From CAZXSK01 sp964642855 (lineage in GTDB: Bacteria; Planctomycetota; Phycisphaerae; SM23-33), in assembly GCA_964642855.1 (NCBI GenBank), contig CAZXSK010000064.1, positions 1-22,335 of the forward strand: a stretch of 22,335 nucleotides of DNA. Direction: 5' to 3'. The notes under the pieces are model-generated. The model saw only the letters and a program-made list of their open reading frames with translations. It was not told the DNA's origin and searched no databases. Shown here piece by piece: positions 6,441 to 14,812 of this stretch; position 1 is the stretch's first letter; each line of letters begins with the position of its first letter. The position numbers were made by a program, and so were the translations under genes.

Positions 6441-9148
6441 GGCCCACGCCACTGCAGCACGTGGTACATCGTCTCCGGGAACAGTCGTATCGTCACCTTG
6501 CCGTTCTTCGCCGCTACCTTGCCGGATTTGCCCATTGCGTAGCCGTTCTCATCCAGCGCCGTAACGGTTACCTCGCCGGTCCGGCTGCCTGCGTCGAGCG
6601 TGATGGTCGCGTCGATCTTCCGGACGCCGAACGGGAAGCGGCCGAGGTCGGTAATCGTGTTGCCCTTCTTGCGATAGCCGAAGGGCTTCTCCTCGGTCAT
6701 CGCCTGGATGAGCACGCGTCGCGACTCCGAGAGCTTCTGGCCGTCGAGGGGCACGATCAGGATCGAGGCGAACTCGTTGCCACACTCGATGCTCGCGCCC
6801 TTCAGGTCGATCGTTCCCGCTTTCGAGAGGAACCCGCCGGCGGCCTTGGCCCTCTCGGCTGAGACGGTCAGCAGGCCGGCGTCGTAGTCGAGCTTCACCT
6901 CGCCGGTCCGGCTGCGGATGGTCTTGTCCTCGAGGTCGATGTACTTGCCGAGTTCCACGCCGTCTCCCTCGACCTTATCGTCGTCGTATGCGCGGACGAC
7001 GGGCCCGACCCAGAACGCCAGCTGCGAGGGGTCTTCGCCGTCGTTTCCGGCGTCGCCGACGTCGGCCTGGCGGAGCTGATCGAGCGCCGCTGCCTCGCTG
7101 CCCTTCTCGCCGGAGAGCCCGTACAGGGCGGAGAGCTTGAGTCTGGCGACCACGGCTGGTTCGGGCGTGGTGACGTATCGGCCGCGGTAGAGAATCGCCG
7201 CGGCGGGGAACGTGCCCGCCAGCGCGGGCGAGCCGAGCTGGAACTTGCCGATGGACGTGTCCCGCAGGTAGTTGCTGGAGACGGCGAACCAGTACAGCCC
7301 GTCGATGCCCTGCAGCGAGGCGTAGGTCGCGCCCAGGAGCGTGGCTTCGGCGCGGTAGCGGTTGGGCTGGGGCCAGTTGATCTCGCTGATGGTGTGCGGG
7401 AAGCCCGCCACCTGCCGGATGCCCAGGGGGAGCTTGTGGGGGTTCTTCAGGCCGGTCAGGTCGCTGCAGGTGTGGCCGACGCGAACGGAGTAGCTCGAGC
7501 CTTCGCCCTTGTGTGGCGGCCCGAAGTATCCGTGCCGGTCGATCACGTCGCCCTGGCGATACGTGTGCCGCTCGATGGCGCCCAGTTGGACGTTATCAGC
7601 CGTCGTCCAGTTGCTGCAGGTGACCATTCCGTCGTAGTCGAGCTCGTCTTCGAGGTAGTCGGCTGCCTGTTCGTACCAGCCGGCCTGGGCCTCGGCGAGG
7701 AAGCGGACCTGATCGCTGACGCGGGCGGCTTTGTCCTTTCCGCCGACTTTCACGCCCTGGCGGGTCATGTGCCACGCGTCGTAGAGGCCGGCGATGCCTG
7801 CGTCGCGGTCGTCGCGTTTCATCCTGGCCTTGCCCCACGCGGCGAAGGCTTTGTCGAGGCTGCCGTACCGTTTCGCCAGCCAGGCGGAGTAGCGTTTTTC
7901 CAGTGCCTTCCACTGGACTTCCGGAATGTTGTTTCGCGTGAACGTCCAGAAGAAGAAGCTGTCCTCGTTGGTGATTTCGACCATCGCCAGCGACGCGTCC
8001 TGCGAGAGGGGCTTGCCCGTGTAGGAGTTTTTCGTGGTCAGCAGCTGGCGGGCCCAGGCCTTCCAGAGTGTCTGCATGCGGTCGTTGTAGAAGAGCATCG
8101 CGAACGTGCGCTTGTTGCGGAAGTTGTTGTAGCCTTCGATCTGCCCCACGCGTCCGTTGAACCACAGCGGGAAGTAGAAACTCACGGTCGTGTAGATCCC
8201 CTGCTTCTGCATGGCAGCCACGAGGTAGTGCAGGTCGTCGAGCTTCTGTCGGTTGACTTTCTCCGGGTCGTCGCGGTCGAACAGCGGCGAGTGATAGCGC
8301 ACCATGTTCACCCCGAGCTTGGCGAGCTTGCGCGCGAGGTAGTCGATGGACTGGCGGTTCTGCGCTGCGTTGCCCGACGAGACGTTGACCGCCCAGAAGC
8401 GGATCTCCCTGCCGTCGCCGCGGATGAGCTTGTCGCCCTTAACGCGGATGCGTCCGTCGGCCCCGGCGCGCTTCTCGTTCAGGTGCCGCAGGTCCAGCAG
8501 CGCGTCGTCGGAGAACACATCGGCCGAGGGCTCGTAGGCGAAGTACCCCTCCTCGGCCAGGCCGGTCTTCTGCCCCGGCTTGAGCTTGCCAGCCGGGAAG
8601 AACGTCCCCGGTATCAGCAGGAACGCGTCGAAGGCCGCGGTAAGCGCCTCGCCCTCGCCGGCCTGGAGCTGCAGCTCGAAGGTATGCCTGCCCTTCTCGA
8701 GCGTGACCTTGCCCAGGTAAACCCAGTTCGCCGAGACGTGCGTGCGAAGGGTGGCGCTGTCGGCCAGGGCGATATCGCGCGGGCAGGTGCTCCACGTTCC
8801 CTCGTCGAACCGCCATCGGAAGGGTCCGTGCTTCCACATCTTGCGGACCCAGAAGTTGTACCGGCCGGCCTGGGGGACGTCGATCTCGTAACGGGCGAAC
8901 GCCGCGGCCTGGCCTTTCTTTCGCTTGCCGGAGTTGCTCAGCCACGCGCCGCCGGAGAGGACGTCTCGCTCATTTTTGCGAGGCGAGAACCAACTGCGAT
9001 CGGGGAAGTTCGTCTTGTCGGCGTCTTCCCCTTCCCACCAGATCCACTCCCGCTTGCTGTCGCTGCCGGAGTCGGCCCGTGCAGTCGTCGACGTCACGAT
9101 CGCCATCAAGGCTGCCAATACCGTCATTGCTCGCATCGATGCGTTCAT
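6437..9148 (-). CDS. Secreted clan GH-A-like glycoside hydrolase with N-terminal carbohydrate-binding-like domain
   Basis: This is a predicted exported polysaccharide-degrading enzyme of 903 aa. A signal peptide (about 1-25, ending TTARA) is followed by a beta-sandwich-like region (about 34-180; WWEGEDAD, AGRYNFWVRK, KGRHTFELQL) resembling malectin/CBM35-type modules. A TIM-barrel region follows from about residue 240 (GREIRFWAVNVSS, LGVNMVRYHSP). Strand 4 supplies MVEITNEDSFFFWT, with N394-E395 as probable acid/base. HTISEINWP supplies E589 as probable nucleophile. This Asn-Glu/Glu pattern fits retaining clan GH-A enzymes such as GH5 or GH39 relatives, but I cannot assign a family or substrate. 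The C-terminal 200 residues look like beta-sheet domains. The ATG at 9148 has only a loose GGGTGGGG-like site upstream; ATGs at codons 5 and 8 are alternatives. The DtxR-family gene ends 61 bases upstream on the same strand, so co-transcription is possible. Confidence 0.82.
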   Translation of the reverse strand: MNASMRAMTVLAALMAIVTSTTARADSGSDSKREWIWWEGEDADKTNFPDRSWFSPRKNERDVLSGGAWLSNSGKRKKGQAAAFARYEIDVPQAGRYNFWVRKMWKHGPFRWRFDEGTWSTCPRDIALADSATLRTHVSANWVYLGKVTLEKGRHTFELQLQAGEGEALTAAFDAFLLIPGTFFPAGKLKPGQKTGLAEEGYFAYEPSADVFSDDALLDLRHLNEKRAGADGRIRVKGDKLIRGDGREIRFWAVNVSSGNAAQNRQSIDYLARKLAKLGVNMVRYHSPLFDRDDPEKVNRQKLDDLHYLVAAMQKQGIYTTVSFYFPLWFNGRVGQIEGYNNFRNKRTFAMLFYNDRMQTLWKAWARQLLTTKNSYTGKPLSQDASLAMVEITNEDSFFFWTFTRNNIPEVQWKALEKRYSAWLAKRYGSLDKAFAAWGKARMKRDDRDAGIAGLYDAWHMTRQGVKVGGKDKAARVSDQVRFLAEAQAGWYEQAADYLEDELDYDGMVTCSNWTTADNVQLGAIERHTYRQGDVIDRHGYFGPPHKGEGSSYSVRVGHTCSDLTGLKNPHKLPLGIRQVAGFPHTISEINWPQPNRYRAEATLLGATYASLQGIDGLYWFAVSSNYLRDTSIGKFQLGSPALAGTFPAAAILYRGRYVTTPEPAVVARLKLSALYGLSGEKGSEAAALDQLRQADVGDAGNDGEDPSQLAFWVGPVVRAYDDDKVEGDGVELGKYIDLEDKTIRSRTGEVKLDYDAGLLTVSAERAKAAGGFLSKAGTIDLKGASIECGNEFASILIVPLDGQKLSESRRVLIQAMTEEKPFGYRKKGNTITDLGRFPFGVRKIDATITLDAGSRTGEVTVTALDENGYAMGKSGKVAAKNGKVTIRLFPETMYHVLQWRGP

Positions 9149-9209
9149 CTGTCCCCACCCTTTCGTGGCAACTGCGTTGATCTCCTGCGGGCTGGCCTGT
9201 CCCGGTCTT

Positions 9210-9680
9210 TCAACCCGCCCGGGGCGGGGAGTGATCGGAGCAGAACTGTTCGAACCGCTCCAGCCAGGCGTCCCGTTCGAAGCCCGGCTGGGTTTCCAGG
9301 AACTCCGCCAGCAGCGCCATTCGCCGCAGGACGCTTACGTCGATATCATGCTCGATGCGGCAGGCGTTGGCCTCGGCGGTTTCGTCGCCGACGCCCAGGA
9401 TCGCGGTGAGAAACCGTACCAGCTCCCGGTGCCTGCGGTGGACCTCCTCGGCGACGACCTGCCCCTGCTCGGTCAACTGCACCAGCTGGTACGGCTCGTA
9501 GTCGACCAGTTGCTTCTCGCTCATCGCGTGCAGGGCGTTGGTAACAGCCGACATGCCCACGCCAAGACGCTGGGCAATGTCGCGCACGCGAGCGGCGCCG
9601 GATTCCTCCGTGAGGGAGTGGATCGTCTCGAGATAGTCCTGCATGGCCGAGGAAAGGTCCTCGGGCGACGGGTCGGTCAT
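9210..9680 (-). CDS. DtxR/MntR-family metal-dependent transcriptional regulator
   Basis: Proteins of this family bind Fe2+ or Mn2+ and then repress metal uptake or control metal-homeostasis genes. The 156-aa protein has the winged helix-turn-helix (RVRDIAQRLGVGMSAVTNAL, 31-50; VQLTEQGQ wing) and the metal-binding dimerisation helix bundle. It lacks the C-terminal SH3-like domain of long DtxR/IdeR proteins. Aligned by eye, the ligands are D15 and E18 (MQDYLETI), H84 (RRHREL), C107, E110 and H111 (ACRIEH). D15/E18/H84 are MntR-like while the Cys at 107 is the DtxR/IdeR state, so metal preference cannot be predicted. A hairpin, TCCGCC-CTC-GGCGGA (9705-9719), lies about 25 bases before the ATG. 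No adjacent transporter gene (MntH, FeoB or ABC type) reveals a target. Confidence 0.92.
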   Translation of the reverse strand: MTDPSPEDLSSAMQDYLETIHSLTEESGAARVRDIAQRLGVGMSAVTNALHAMSEKQLVDYEPYQLVQLTEQGQVVAEEVHRRHRELVRFLTAILGVGDETAEANACRIEHDIDVSVLRRMALLAEFLETQPGFERDAWLERFEQFCSDHSPPRAG

Positions 9681-9871
9681 CGTGCGGTCGTCCTCTGGTT
9701 ACACTCCGCCCTCGGCGGACGGAAAGCCTGCACGGACCTACGATACCAATCCGGACAACGCGCCGGAAAGGCAAATCCGTGGGACGACAGCAGCTGCATT
9801 CGCACCGAAGCAGCGCGCACGAGGACCGGTAAGGGGCAAAGCGGATACAGGAGACCGGCGATACGGCCGGG

Positions 9872-10936
9872 TCAGCGGCCGGCGGGCGAGGTGAACTGGG
9901 TGGCCACGGGGGAGGTCTCCTCCAAGGTCGGGAGATCCTCGCGATCGGGGAGGTCGTCGCTGTCGAGCTTGCCCAGGTCGTCGGCGGGCGCTTTTGTCGC
10001 GTCGCCGTCACGACCGATGGGCTCGAGCTCGTCGGAAACCGGCGGGTCTTCGTCCGCTTCGCCGGGCGAGATCTCCGCCTCGGCGACTTCGGGCGCGCCC
10101 GCCAGACCCAGCGCCTTGTTTCGAATGGCCAGGAATTCCTTGTCGCCCCCGTCCTGCCAGGTGGGCTTGTAGATGTGGTGGGTCACCTTCACGCCGACGC
10201 GGCAGGCCTGGACCCGGGCGAGCGTCAGCGGGTGGCTCTGCTGCATCTTCAGCATCCTGCCCGGGTTCTCGCGATAACTCTGGTGATAGGCCGCCAGGAA
10301 TTCCGGCAAGCCCCAGGGGCTGTATCCGGAACGGACCAGGTATCGCATCGCGAGTGCGTCGGCCTCCATTTCGTCGCGACGGGTACACTGGACGGCGATG
10401 ATCTCCCGGGCCATGCGAACCGCGACGTGATAACCGCTCTCATCGAGGTCCTGAAGCATGAGCTTGGCGTGGGCGAGGTAGAACCCGCCCTTCATCCGAA
10501 GCAGGAGGCTCTTGACGGGCCTGCGGAGCGTGACGTGGGCGACCTCGTTGGCAAGCACCGCTGCCAGCTGCCGCTCCGAGCCGACCACGTCGAGCATGCC
10601 CGCGGTGATGTAGATCTTCCCGCCGGGCAGGGAGAACGAGTTGGGCACCTTGGGCACGAGCACCACGAATTCGTAGGGCATGCGCCGGCCTGCGACGGCG
10701 GCGACCTTCTGGCCGACTCGCTGGACGTATCGCTGCACGTGCTCGTCCTCCACGCGCCCGCCCAGCAGCCGCTCGAAGTCCGGGGCGATCTTCTCGCCCA
10801 TGACGATCTCGTCGCCCGTCGAGAAGACCTTCTCGCTGGTCAGCAAGGTCGATCGCACCTGTCCGCAGCCGCCCAGACAGGCGGCCAGCAGTCCAGCCAG
10901 TACGACTCGCGAAATGTGACGTTTCCAACGGTTCAC
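9872..10936 (-). CDS. M48-like metalloprotease lipoprotein with NExxH instead of HExxH
   Basis: Peptidase family M48 includes periplasmic quality-control proteases such as BepA and Oma1-like proteins. The 354-aa protein has a lipoprotein signal with two possible lipoboxes (LAAC20, LGGC24). The M48 core follows: VPNSFSLPGGKIYITAGML (97-114), LAAVLANEVAHVTLRRP (124-140), and RRDEMEADALAMRYLVRSGY (186-205) with the probable third ligand E189. HPLTLARV follows, as in family members. Residue 130 is Asn (codon AAC) where the first zinc histidine (CAC) is expected; E131 and H134 are kept. It may therefore be a non-catalytic relative, or the base may be an assembly error. The C-terminal 80 residues are an acidic, proline-rich, probably disordered tail. 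The start is GTG at 10936 with GGAGG at 10941-10945. Confidence 0.85.
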   Translation of the reverse strand: MNRWKRHISRVVLAGLLAACLGGCGQVRSTLLTSEKVFSTGDEIVMGEKIAPDFERLLGGRVEDEHVQRYVQRVGQKVAAVAGRRMPYEFVVLVPKVPNSFSLPGGKIYITAGMLDVVGSERQLAAVLANEVAHVTLRRPVKSLLLRMKGGFYLAHAKLMLQDLDESGYHVAVRMAREIIAVQCTRRDEMEADALAMRYLVRSGYSPWGLPEFLAAYHQSYRENPGRMLKMQQSHPLTLARVQACRVGVKVTHHIYKPTWQDGGDKEFLAIRNKALGLAGAPEVAEAEISPGEADEDPPVSDELEPIGRDGDATKAPADDLGKLDSDDLPDREDLPTLEETSPVATQFTSPAGR

Positions 10937-11072
10937 GCGACCTCCGGGGGCACGAAAGCGCGGCTTACGCGCAGCAGTTCCCTGGAGTGTATCGTCCCTT
11001 CCACCGGGCGACTTTCGTAAGACATCCAGCCGACGGCCGACGCCTGATCCAGCGTTACTGCCTTCCGGGAAG

Positions 11073-14000
11073 CTACTTATCGCCTGAGTCCGAGTCTTTC
11101 TCCAGCAGTTTGTCCTCGGGGGAGGCAGCGAAGGTTACGTCGGTCATCTTCTGGCCGCTTCTGTCGGTAACGCACACGCTGAACTGCCACACGCCGTTGT
11201 TGGCGTGTCGGGTCCAGACGCGGACCTCGTTCCAGCCTTTCTTCATTGTCAGCCTGGCCATGCGACAGTCCGGGACCACGCCCAGCCACTTGTGGTACAG
11301 GCCGATCGGCTTGGACCGCTTGCCGTCTGGGCCTGCAACGGTGACCCACCACGGATCGGTCGCGCCGGTCCAGAGGCACACCACGCGGTCCTCGGGCACA
11401 TGCACGTACGAAACCGCGACGGCCTCGGCGTCCCGGGCGTGTCGGGAACTGAGCGTCAGCAGCGGCATGGGGTGCAGCAGAGGCCTCACCGACCGCCCGG
11501 GCCAGGGGCGGAACGTCGTCACGTCGGCAGCCATCTCGTACCAGTTCCCCTCGCCGACCTTCGTCTCGCGATCGACGCTTCCGTCCGGGCCCAGCACCTG
11601 CCAGTCGGTGATGTACGGGTTCGCCCCCCGCCACCACGCACCGGCCGGGGTGAGCTGCCTCGTCAGGCCGGGCTGGGGGTCGTCGGCGTCGAGCGTAACA
11701 AGCAACGTCGGGCCCACCGGATGGGCGCCAAGCTGTTCGCCGTAGATGCTCAGCCCCCCGCCGGTCTTCTTCCCCTCCGGGCGGGCGAAGGCAAGCCGAA
11801 GGGCAATCTCGCCGTCTTCGCCGACGTCGGCGACCGCCCGGTTCCACGCGTCGGCCGGGATGTCAACCCGCAAAAGCTTGCCGTAGCTGCCCGGCTCGAG
11901 GCCGGTGTAGGTCGAGAGAACCCCCGCCGCTCCGGCGTAGTCGTCTTCCAGCGTAATCTTCGCGACGTCCTTTCCTGCCAGGGCGACCGTCAGCCGGCTG
12001 GGCCATTTCGTGGCGTCGGTCTGCGGGTAGCCCATCCGGGGTCGCTGGTGGGTGAGTCCCCCCGAAAGCCGCACGCGGTAGTCCTCCATGTGCAGGAGGT
12101 TCCGCTTGCGAGACCAGGGGTACTCGCCCAGCCGGGCGTCGATCTTCGCTTCGTACGCGCAGGAAGCCGCCTCCAGCAGCAGCGTGACTTCCGCGGCGTT
12201 GGCGTCGCGTGCCTGGGATGGGACCTTCAACCGATACTCGACGTACCCGTCGCCTTCGATCGCGACCTTCTGAAAACCCAGCCGCGCGGCATTGTGCACG
12301 AACGCGCCGCGGGCGGCGTGGTAGTCGCCCGGGCTGAACTGCAGGGCCAGCTGGTTGGCGTCCGGAACGCCGGCCGCTCCGTCGACCAGGAGCGTCGAGG
12401 CGGTCATCGCCCCCGAGGCCGGCTCGCGCGTCGAGAGGATCACCAACCCCCGCTCGTCGGGCATGGTGAACGTGCATCCCGGAACGGCCAGCGGACGCAT
12501 GCGCGACACGTCGCTGCCGCTGCGGAGTTCGATCCGCCGGCGCTGCAACGTACGCGACCGCCCGAGCGAATCGCGGAACTCCGCCTCCCAGACCACCGCC
12601 CGCGGAGGGTCGACCTTCCCGGCCGTGCTGAAGACGATCCGGGCGGGAATGTTCCATCGGCTGCCCGGCATGGCCTTGCGAACCAGCGGGCCGTCGTGCA
12701 GCAGGAATACGGGCGCGAACATCGACTCGACCGTCCACCCGTCCGCCAGGCGGCCGTAGTCGAAGACCTTCGCCTTGCGGTCGTAGTCGATCAGCCCGGT
12801 CTTGCGCCATTCGGTGTCGGTCAGGTCGCACCAGAAGAACCCCGCCAGGTCGCCGGTGTCACGGACGATTCGCGTCAGCTCGGCCAGGGAGGTCGCTATC
12901 TCCGTGTCGCGTGTCCACCAGCCGGTGCGGCCGAAGTCGCTGAAGATCAGCGTCTCGGCGCGCTGGTCGGTGTGATTGACGGTTTCCTCTTCGAACACGC
13001 GATACCGCTGGCGGGCGAGTTGGGTCTGCCTCTGCAGGCGAGCGGTGTCGAAGTCGCGCGTCGTCAGCGTGAGATCCCACCACGACGGCTGAATGCAACG
13101 CCCGCTGTTTCCGTGCCATTCCACCGTGTGGAACCCCGCCCACGAGTACAGATTGTGCCACCGCCAGTGCAGCCAGTGCAGGGTCATCGCGGGGCGTCCG
13201 GCGTCGCCGAGTTTGAGGGGTTCCTGCCACTCCGTCGTCATCCAGATGCTCGGGGCCATGCGGTACTGGCGGATAAACTCGATGCACATCGAATCCCACG
13301 GGCGAACGTAGAACCAGGAGTCGTTGACCTTCTGGACGTGGCTGGTCCAGTCCTCCAGCACGTCGCTGCGTTGCTCGAACCGGATGGCCGGGGAAGAAGG
13401 CAGGTCGACCATCAGCACCACGCCGAGGCGGTCTGCGTGGTGGACCATTCGCCGCGACGGGACGGTTCCCTTCAGCCGCAGTGCGTTGAGACCCAGCGCC
13501 TTGGCGCGTTTGAGATCCGCGACGATCGCTTCGTCCGACGGCGGCGTGCCAAGCGTATCCGGCCAGTAGGCCGTGTACCCCGCCCCGCGAAGGAACACCG
13601 CCTGGTCGCCCACGAAGAAAAACTCCCGCAGGGCGTTGTCCCGGTGTTTCCGCTCGGGTCTGGGCCCCGGGGCAAGCGAAGCCGTCACGTTGTCGACCTG
13701 CTCCCGCTGGTCTGCGTCGCCCTTTCTCACCAGCCGGACGTCGAGCTCCACCAGCGAGGGCGAATCGGGCGTCCAGGCTGCCTTGGCGTCTTCGGCGATC
13801 AGCGGCGGGTTCCAGCGGACATACTGCAGCCCGGGCTTCTTGACCGTCACCGAGCCGCAGTCGATCAACCCCATTCCACCCTTGGGCCCGGCCCGCAGGA
13901 CGTATTCACCGGGCGTTTCAACATGCAGTTGCGCGCGGTCCGGAGCGAGATGCTCGATGCGGTCGGCTGGCGTGAGCTCCAGCCAGACCGTCCCCCAGAT

Positions 14001-14555
14001 ACCCGCCAGCGGAGTGTATACCCCCTGCAGCCCGATGGGCTGGTTGGGGTCCTGGGTGTCTTGGGCGCGAATGACGAGAGTCTGTTGTTTGTCCTTGCTG
14101 AGGGCATCGGTGATGTCGATGGCGAACGGGGTGTAGCCGCCCGAGTGGCTGCCCACCTGCTTGCCGTTGACGTACACCTCGGCGTGGTGGTCGCACCGCT
14201 CGATGCGCAGCAGCACGCGCTTTCCGCCCGGCCAGCCTTCAGGAAGTGCAATCTCCCGGGCGTACCAGGCGGCTCCGCGATAGTCCGGCCTGGCGATGCC
14301 AGACGCCCGCGACGTCCACGAATACGGGACGATGATCTTCGCGTCCAGGTCGGCCGGCCTGCGCCGATGCCACTTATCCCGCACGCCTGTATCGTTGGGG
14401 TCCAGTTGGAACGCCCACTCGCCGTTGAGCGACTGCCAGGCGTCCCGAACCAACTGGGGCCTGGGGTGCTCGGGCAGAGGAGCGTCCCCTCCGAAGGCAG
14501 GAAGGGCGCCGGCATTCAGACAGGCGAGGCAAGCGAGGCACAGACTGCGTTTCAT
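11073..14555 (-). CDS. Large secreted GH2-like glycoside hydrolase with altered catalytic residues
   Basis: This is a predicted exported protein of 1160 aa. After a signal peptide (about 1-23) it has the GH2 sugar-binding domain (LNGEWAFQLDPND 43-55, IIVPYSW 74-80, RGAAWYARE 93-101, HHAEVYVNGKQVGSHSGGYT 123-142, QGVYTPLAGIWGTVWLE 177-193). An immunoglobulin-like sandwich and a TIM barrel follow (NALRLKGTVPSRRM 357-370). The barrel end GFFWCDLTDTEWRKTGLID (572-590) is typical of the family. The expected Asn-Glu acid/base pair aligns with Q444-E445 (SIWMTTEWQEP), and the expected nucleophile Glu aligns with D540 (LIFSDFG). The family includes beta-galactosidases and beta-glucuronidases, but catalysis is uncertain here. 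About 570 C-terminal residues contain further beta-sheet domains I cannot name. The ATG at 14555 is preceded by GGAG at six bases. The gene is divergent from the pseudopilin gene. Confidence 0.85.
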   Translation of the reverse strand: MKRSLCLACLACLNAGALPAFGGDAPLPEHPRPQLVRDAWQSLNGEWAFQLDPNDTGVRDKWHRRRPADLDAKIIVPYSWTSRASGIARPDYRGAAWYAREIALPEGWPGGKRVLLRIERCDHHAEVYVNGKQVGSHSGGYTPFAIDITDALSKDKQQTLVIRAQDTQDPNQPIGLQGVYTPLAGIWGTVWLELTPADRIEHLAPDRAQLHVETPGEYVLRAGPKGGMGLIDCGSVTVKKPGLQYVRWNPPLIAEDAKAAWTPDSPSLVELDVRLVRKGDADQREQVDNVTASLAPGPRPERKHRDNALREFFFVGDQAVFLRGAGYTAYWPDTLGTPPSDEAIVADLKRAKALGLNALRLKGTVPSRRMVHHADRLGVVLMVDLPSSPAIRFEQRSDVLEDWTSHVQKVNDSWFYVRPWDSMCIEFIRQYRMAPSIWMTTEWQEPLKLGDAGRPAMTLHWLHWRWHNLYSWAGFHTVEWHGNSGRCIQPSWWDLTLTTRDFDTARLQRQTQLARQRYRVFEEETVNHTDQRAETLIFSDFGRTGWWTRDTEIATSLAELTRIVRDTGDLAGFFWCDLTDTEWRKTGLIDYDRKAKVFDYGRLADGWTVESMFAPVFLLHDGPLVRKAMPGSRWNIPARIVFSTAGKVDPPRAVVWEAEFRDSLGRSRTLQRRRIELRSGSDVSRMRPLAVPGCTFTMPDERGLVILSTREPASGAMTASTLLVDGAAGVPDANQLALQFSPGDYHAARGAFVHNAARLGFQKVAIEGDGYVEYRLKVPSQARDANAAEVTLLLEAASCAYEAKIDARLGEYPWSRKRNLLHMEDYRVRLSGGLTHQRPRMGYPQTDATKWPSRLTVALAGKDVAKITLEDDYAGAAGVLSTYTGLEPGSYGKLLRVDIPADAWNRAVADVGEDGEIALRLAFARPEGKKTGGGLSIYGEQLGAHPVGPTLLVTLDADDPQPGLTRQLTPAGAWWRGANPYITDWQVLGPDGSVDRETKVGEGNWYEMAADVTTFRPWPGRSVRPLLHPMPLLTLSSRHARDAEAVAVSYVHVPEDRVVCLWTGATDPWWVTVAGPDGKRSKPIGLYHKWLGVVPDCRMARLTMKKGWNEVRVWTRHANNGVWQFSVCVTDRSGQKMTDVTFAASPEDKLLEKDSDSGDK

Positions 14556-14612
14556 GTTCCACTCCGGTTCTGCACGTCAAGGGGGTCAAGACCCGGATGA
14601 TGCCGCGCAACG

Positions 14613-14648
14613 CCCCCCGCCGCCAAGACTTTTCCTGTCTGGCGGGGG
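14613..14648. other. GC-rich hairpin in the divergent GH2/pseudopilin intergenic region
   Basis: CCCCCG (14614-14619) can pair with CGGGGG (14643-14648). An inner AGAC/GTCT helix closes a TTTTCCT loop, with small bulges between. It lies in the leader of the GH2-like gene, about 60-90 bases from its ATG. Its function is unknown; it could affect mRNA stability or translation. Confidence 0.4.
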
Positions 14649-14713
14649 AAACGAGCAAGCTTCGAGCCGCCGCAATACTGCCCCCCTATCGGCCGCATTT
14701 GCCCGCAAAAGCG

Positions 14714-14743
14714 ATGACCCGGCGGCGCGATCTGTGCTACAAT
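14714..14743 (+). promoter_or_regulatory. Promoter of the pseudopilin-like gene
   Basis: ATGACC (14714-14719) and TACAAT (14738-14743) are separated by 18 bases, matching four and five of six consensus bases. Transcription would start near 14750, about 60 bases before the ATG at 14813. Confidence 0.55.
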
Positions 14744-14754
14744 CAGACAGGTAG

Positions 14755-14770
14755 CAGGCAGCCCTGCCTG
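14755..14770 (+). promoter_or_regulatory. Operator-like perfect inverted repeat just downstream of the promoter
   Basis: CAGGCAG (14755-14761) and CTGCCTG (14764-14770) are perfect inverted half-sites separated by two bases. They start about 12 bases after the -10 element, a position where a repressor would block transcription. As RNA it would instead be a hairpin at the 5' end of the message. Confidence 0.4.
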
Positions 14771-14812
14771 AAGATACACACGTCCGCAGCCAGTTCTGGA
14801 GTACGGAATACC

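Noticed and set aside
7394..9409. 671-codon plus-strand open frame antisense to the 903-aa hydrolase and the DtxR-family gene
   Set aside because: It spans two real minus-strand genes and their intergenic gap, which a genuine gene would be unlikely to do.
11205..14600. 1131-codon plus-strand open frame antisense to the GH2-like gene
   Set aside because: A shadow frame in GC-rich DNA. Its translation has no domain signature, while the opposite strand has clear GH2 motifs, a signal peptide and a ribosome-binding site.
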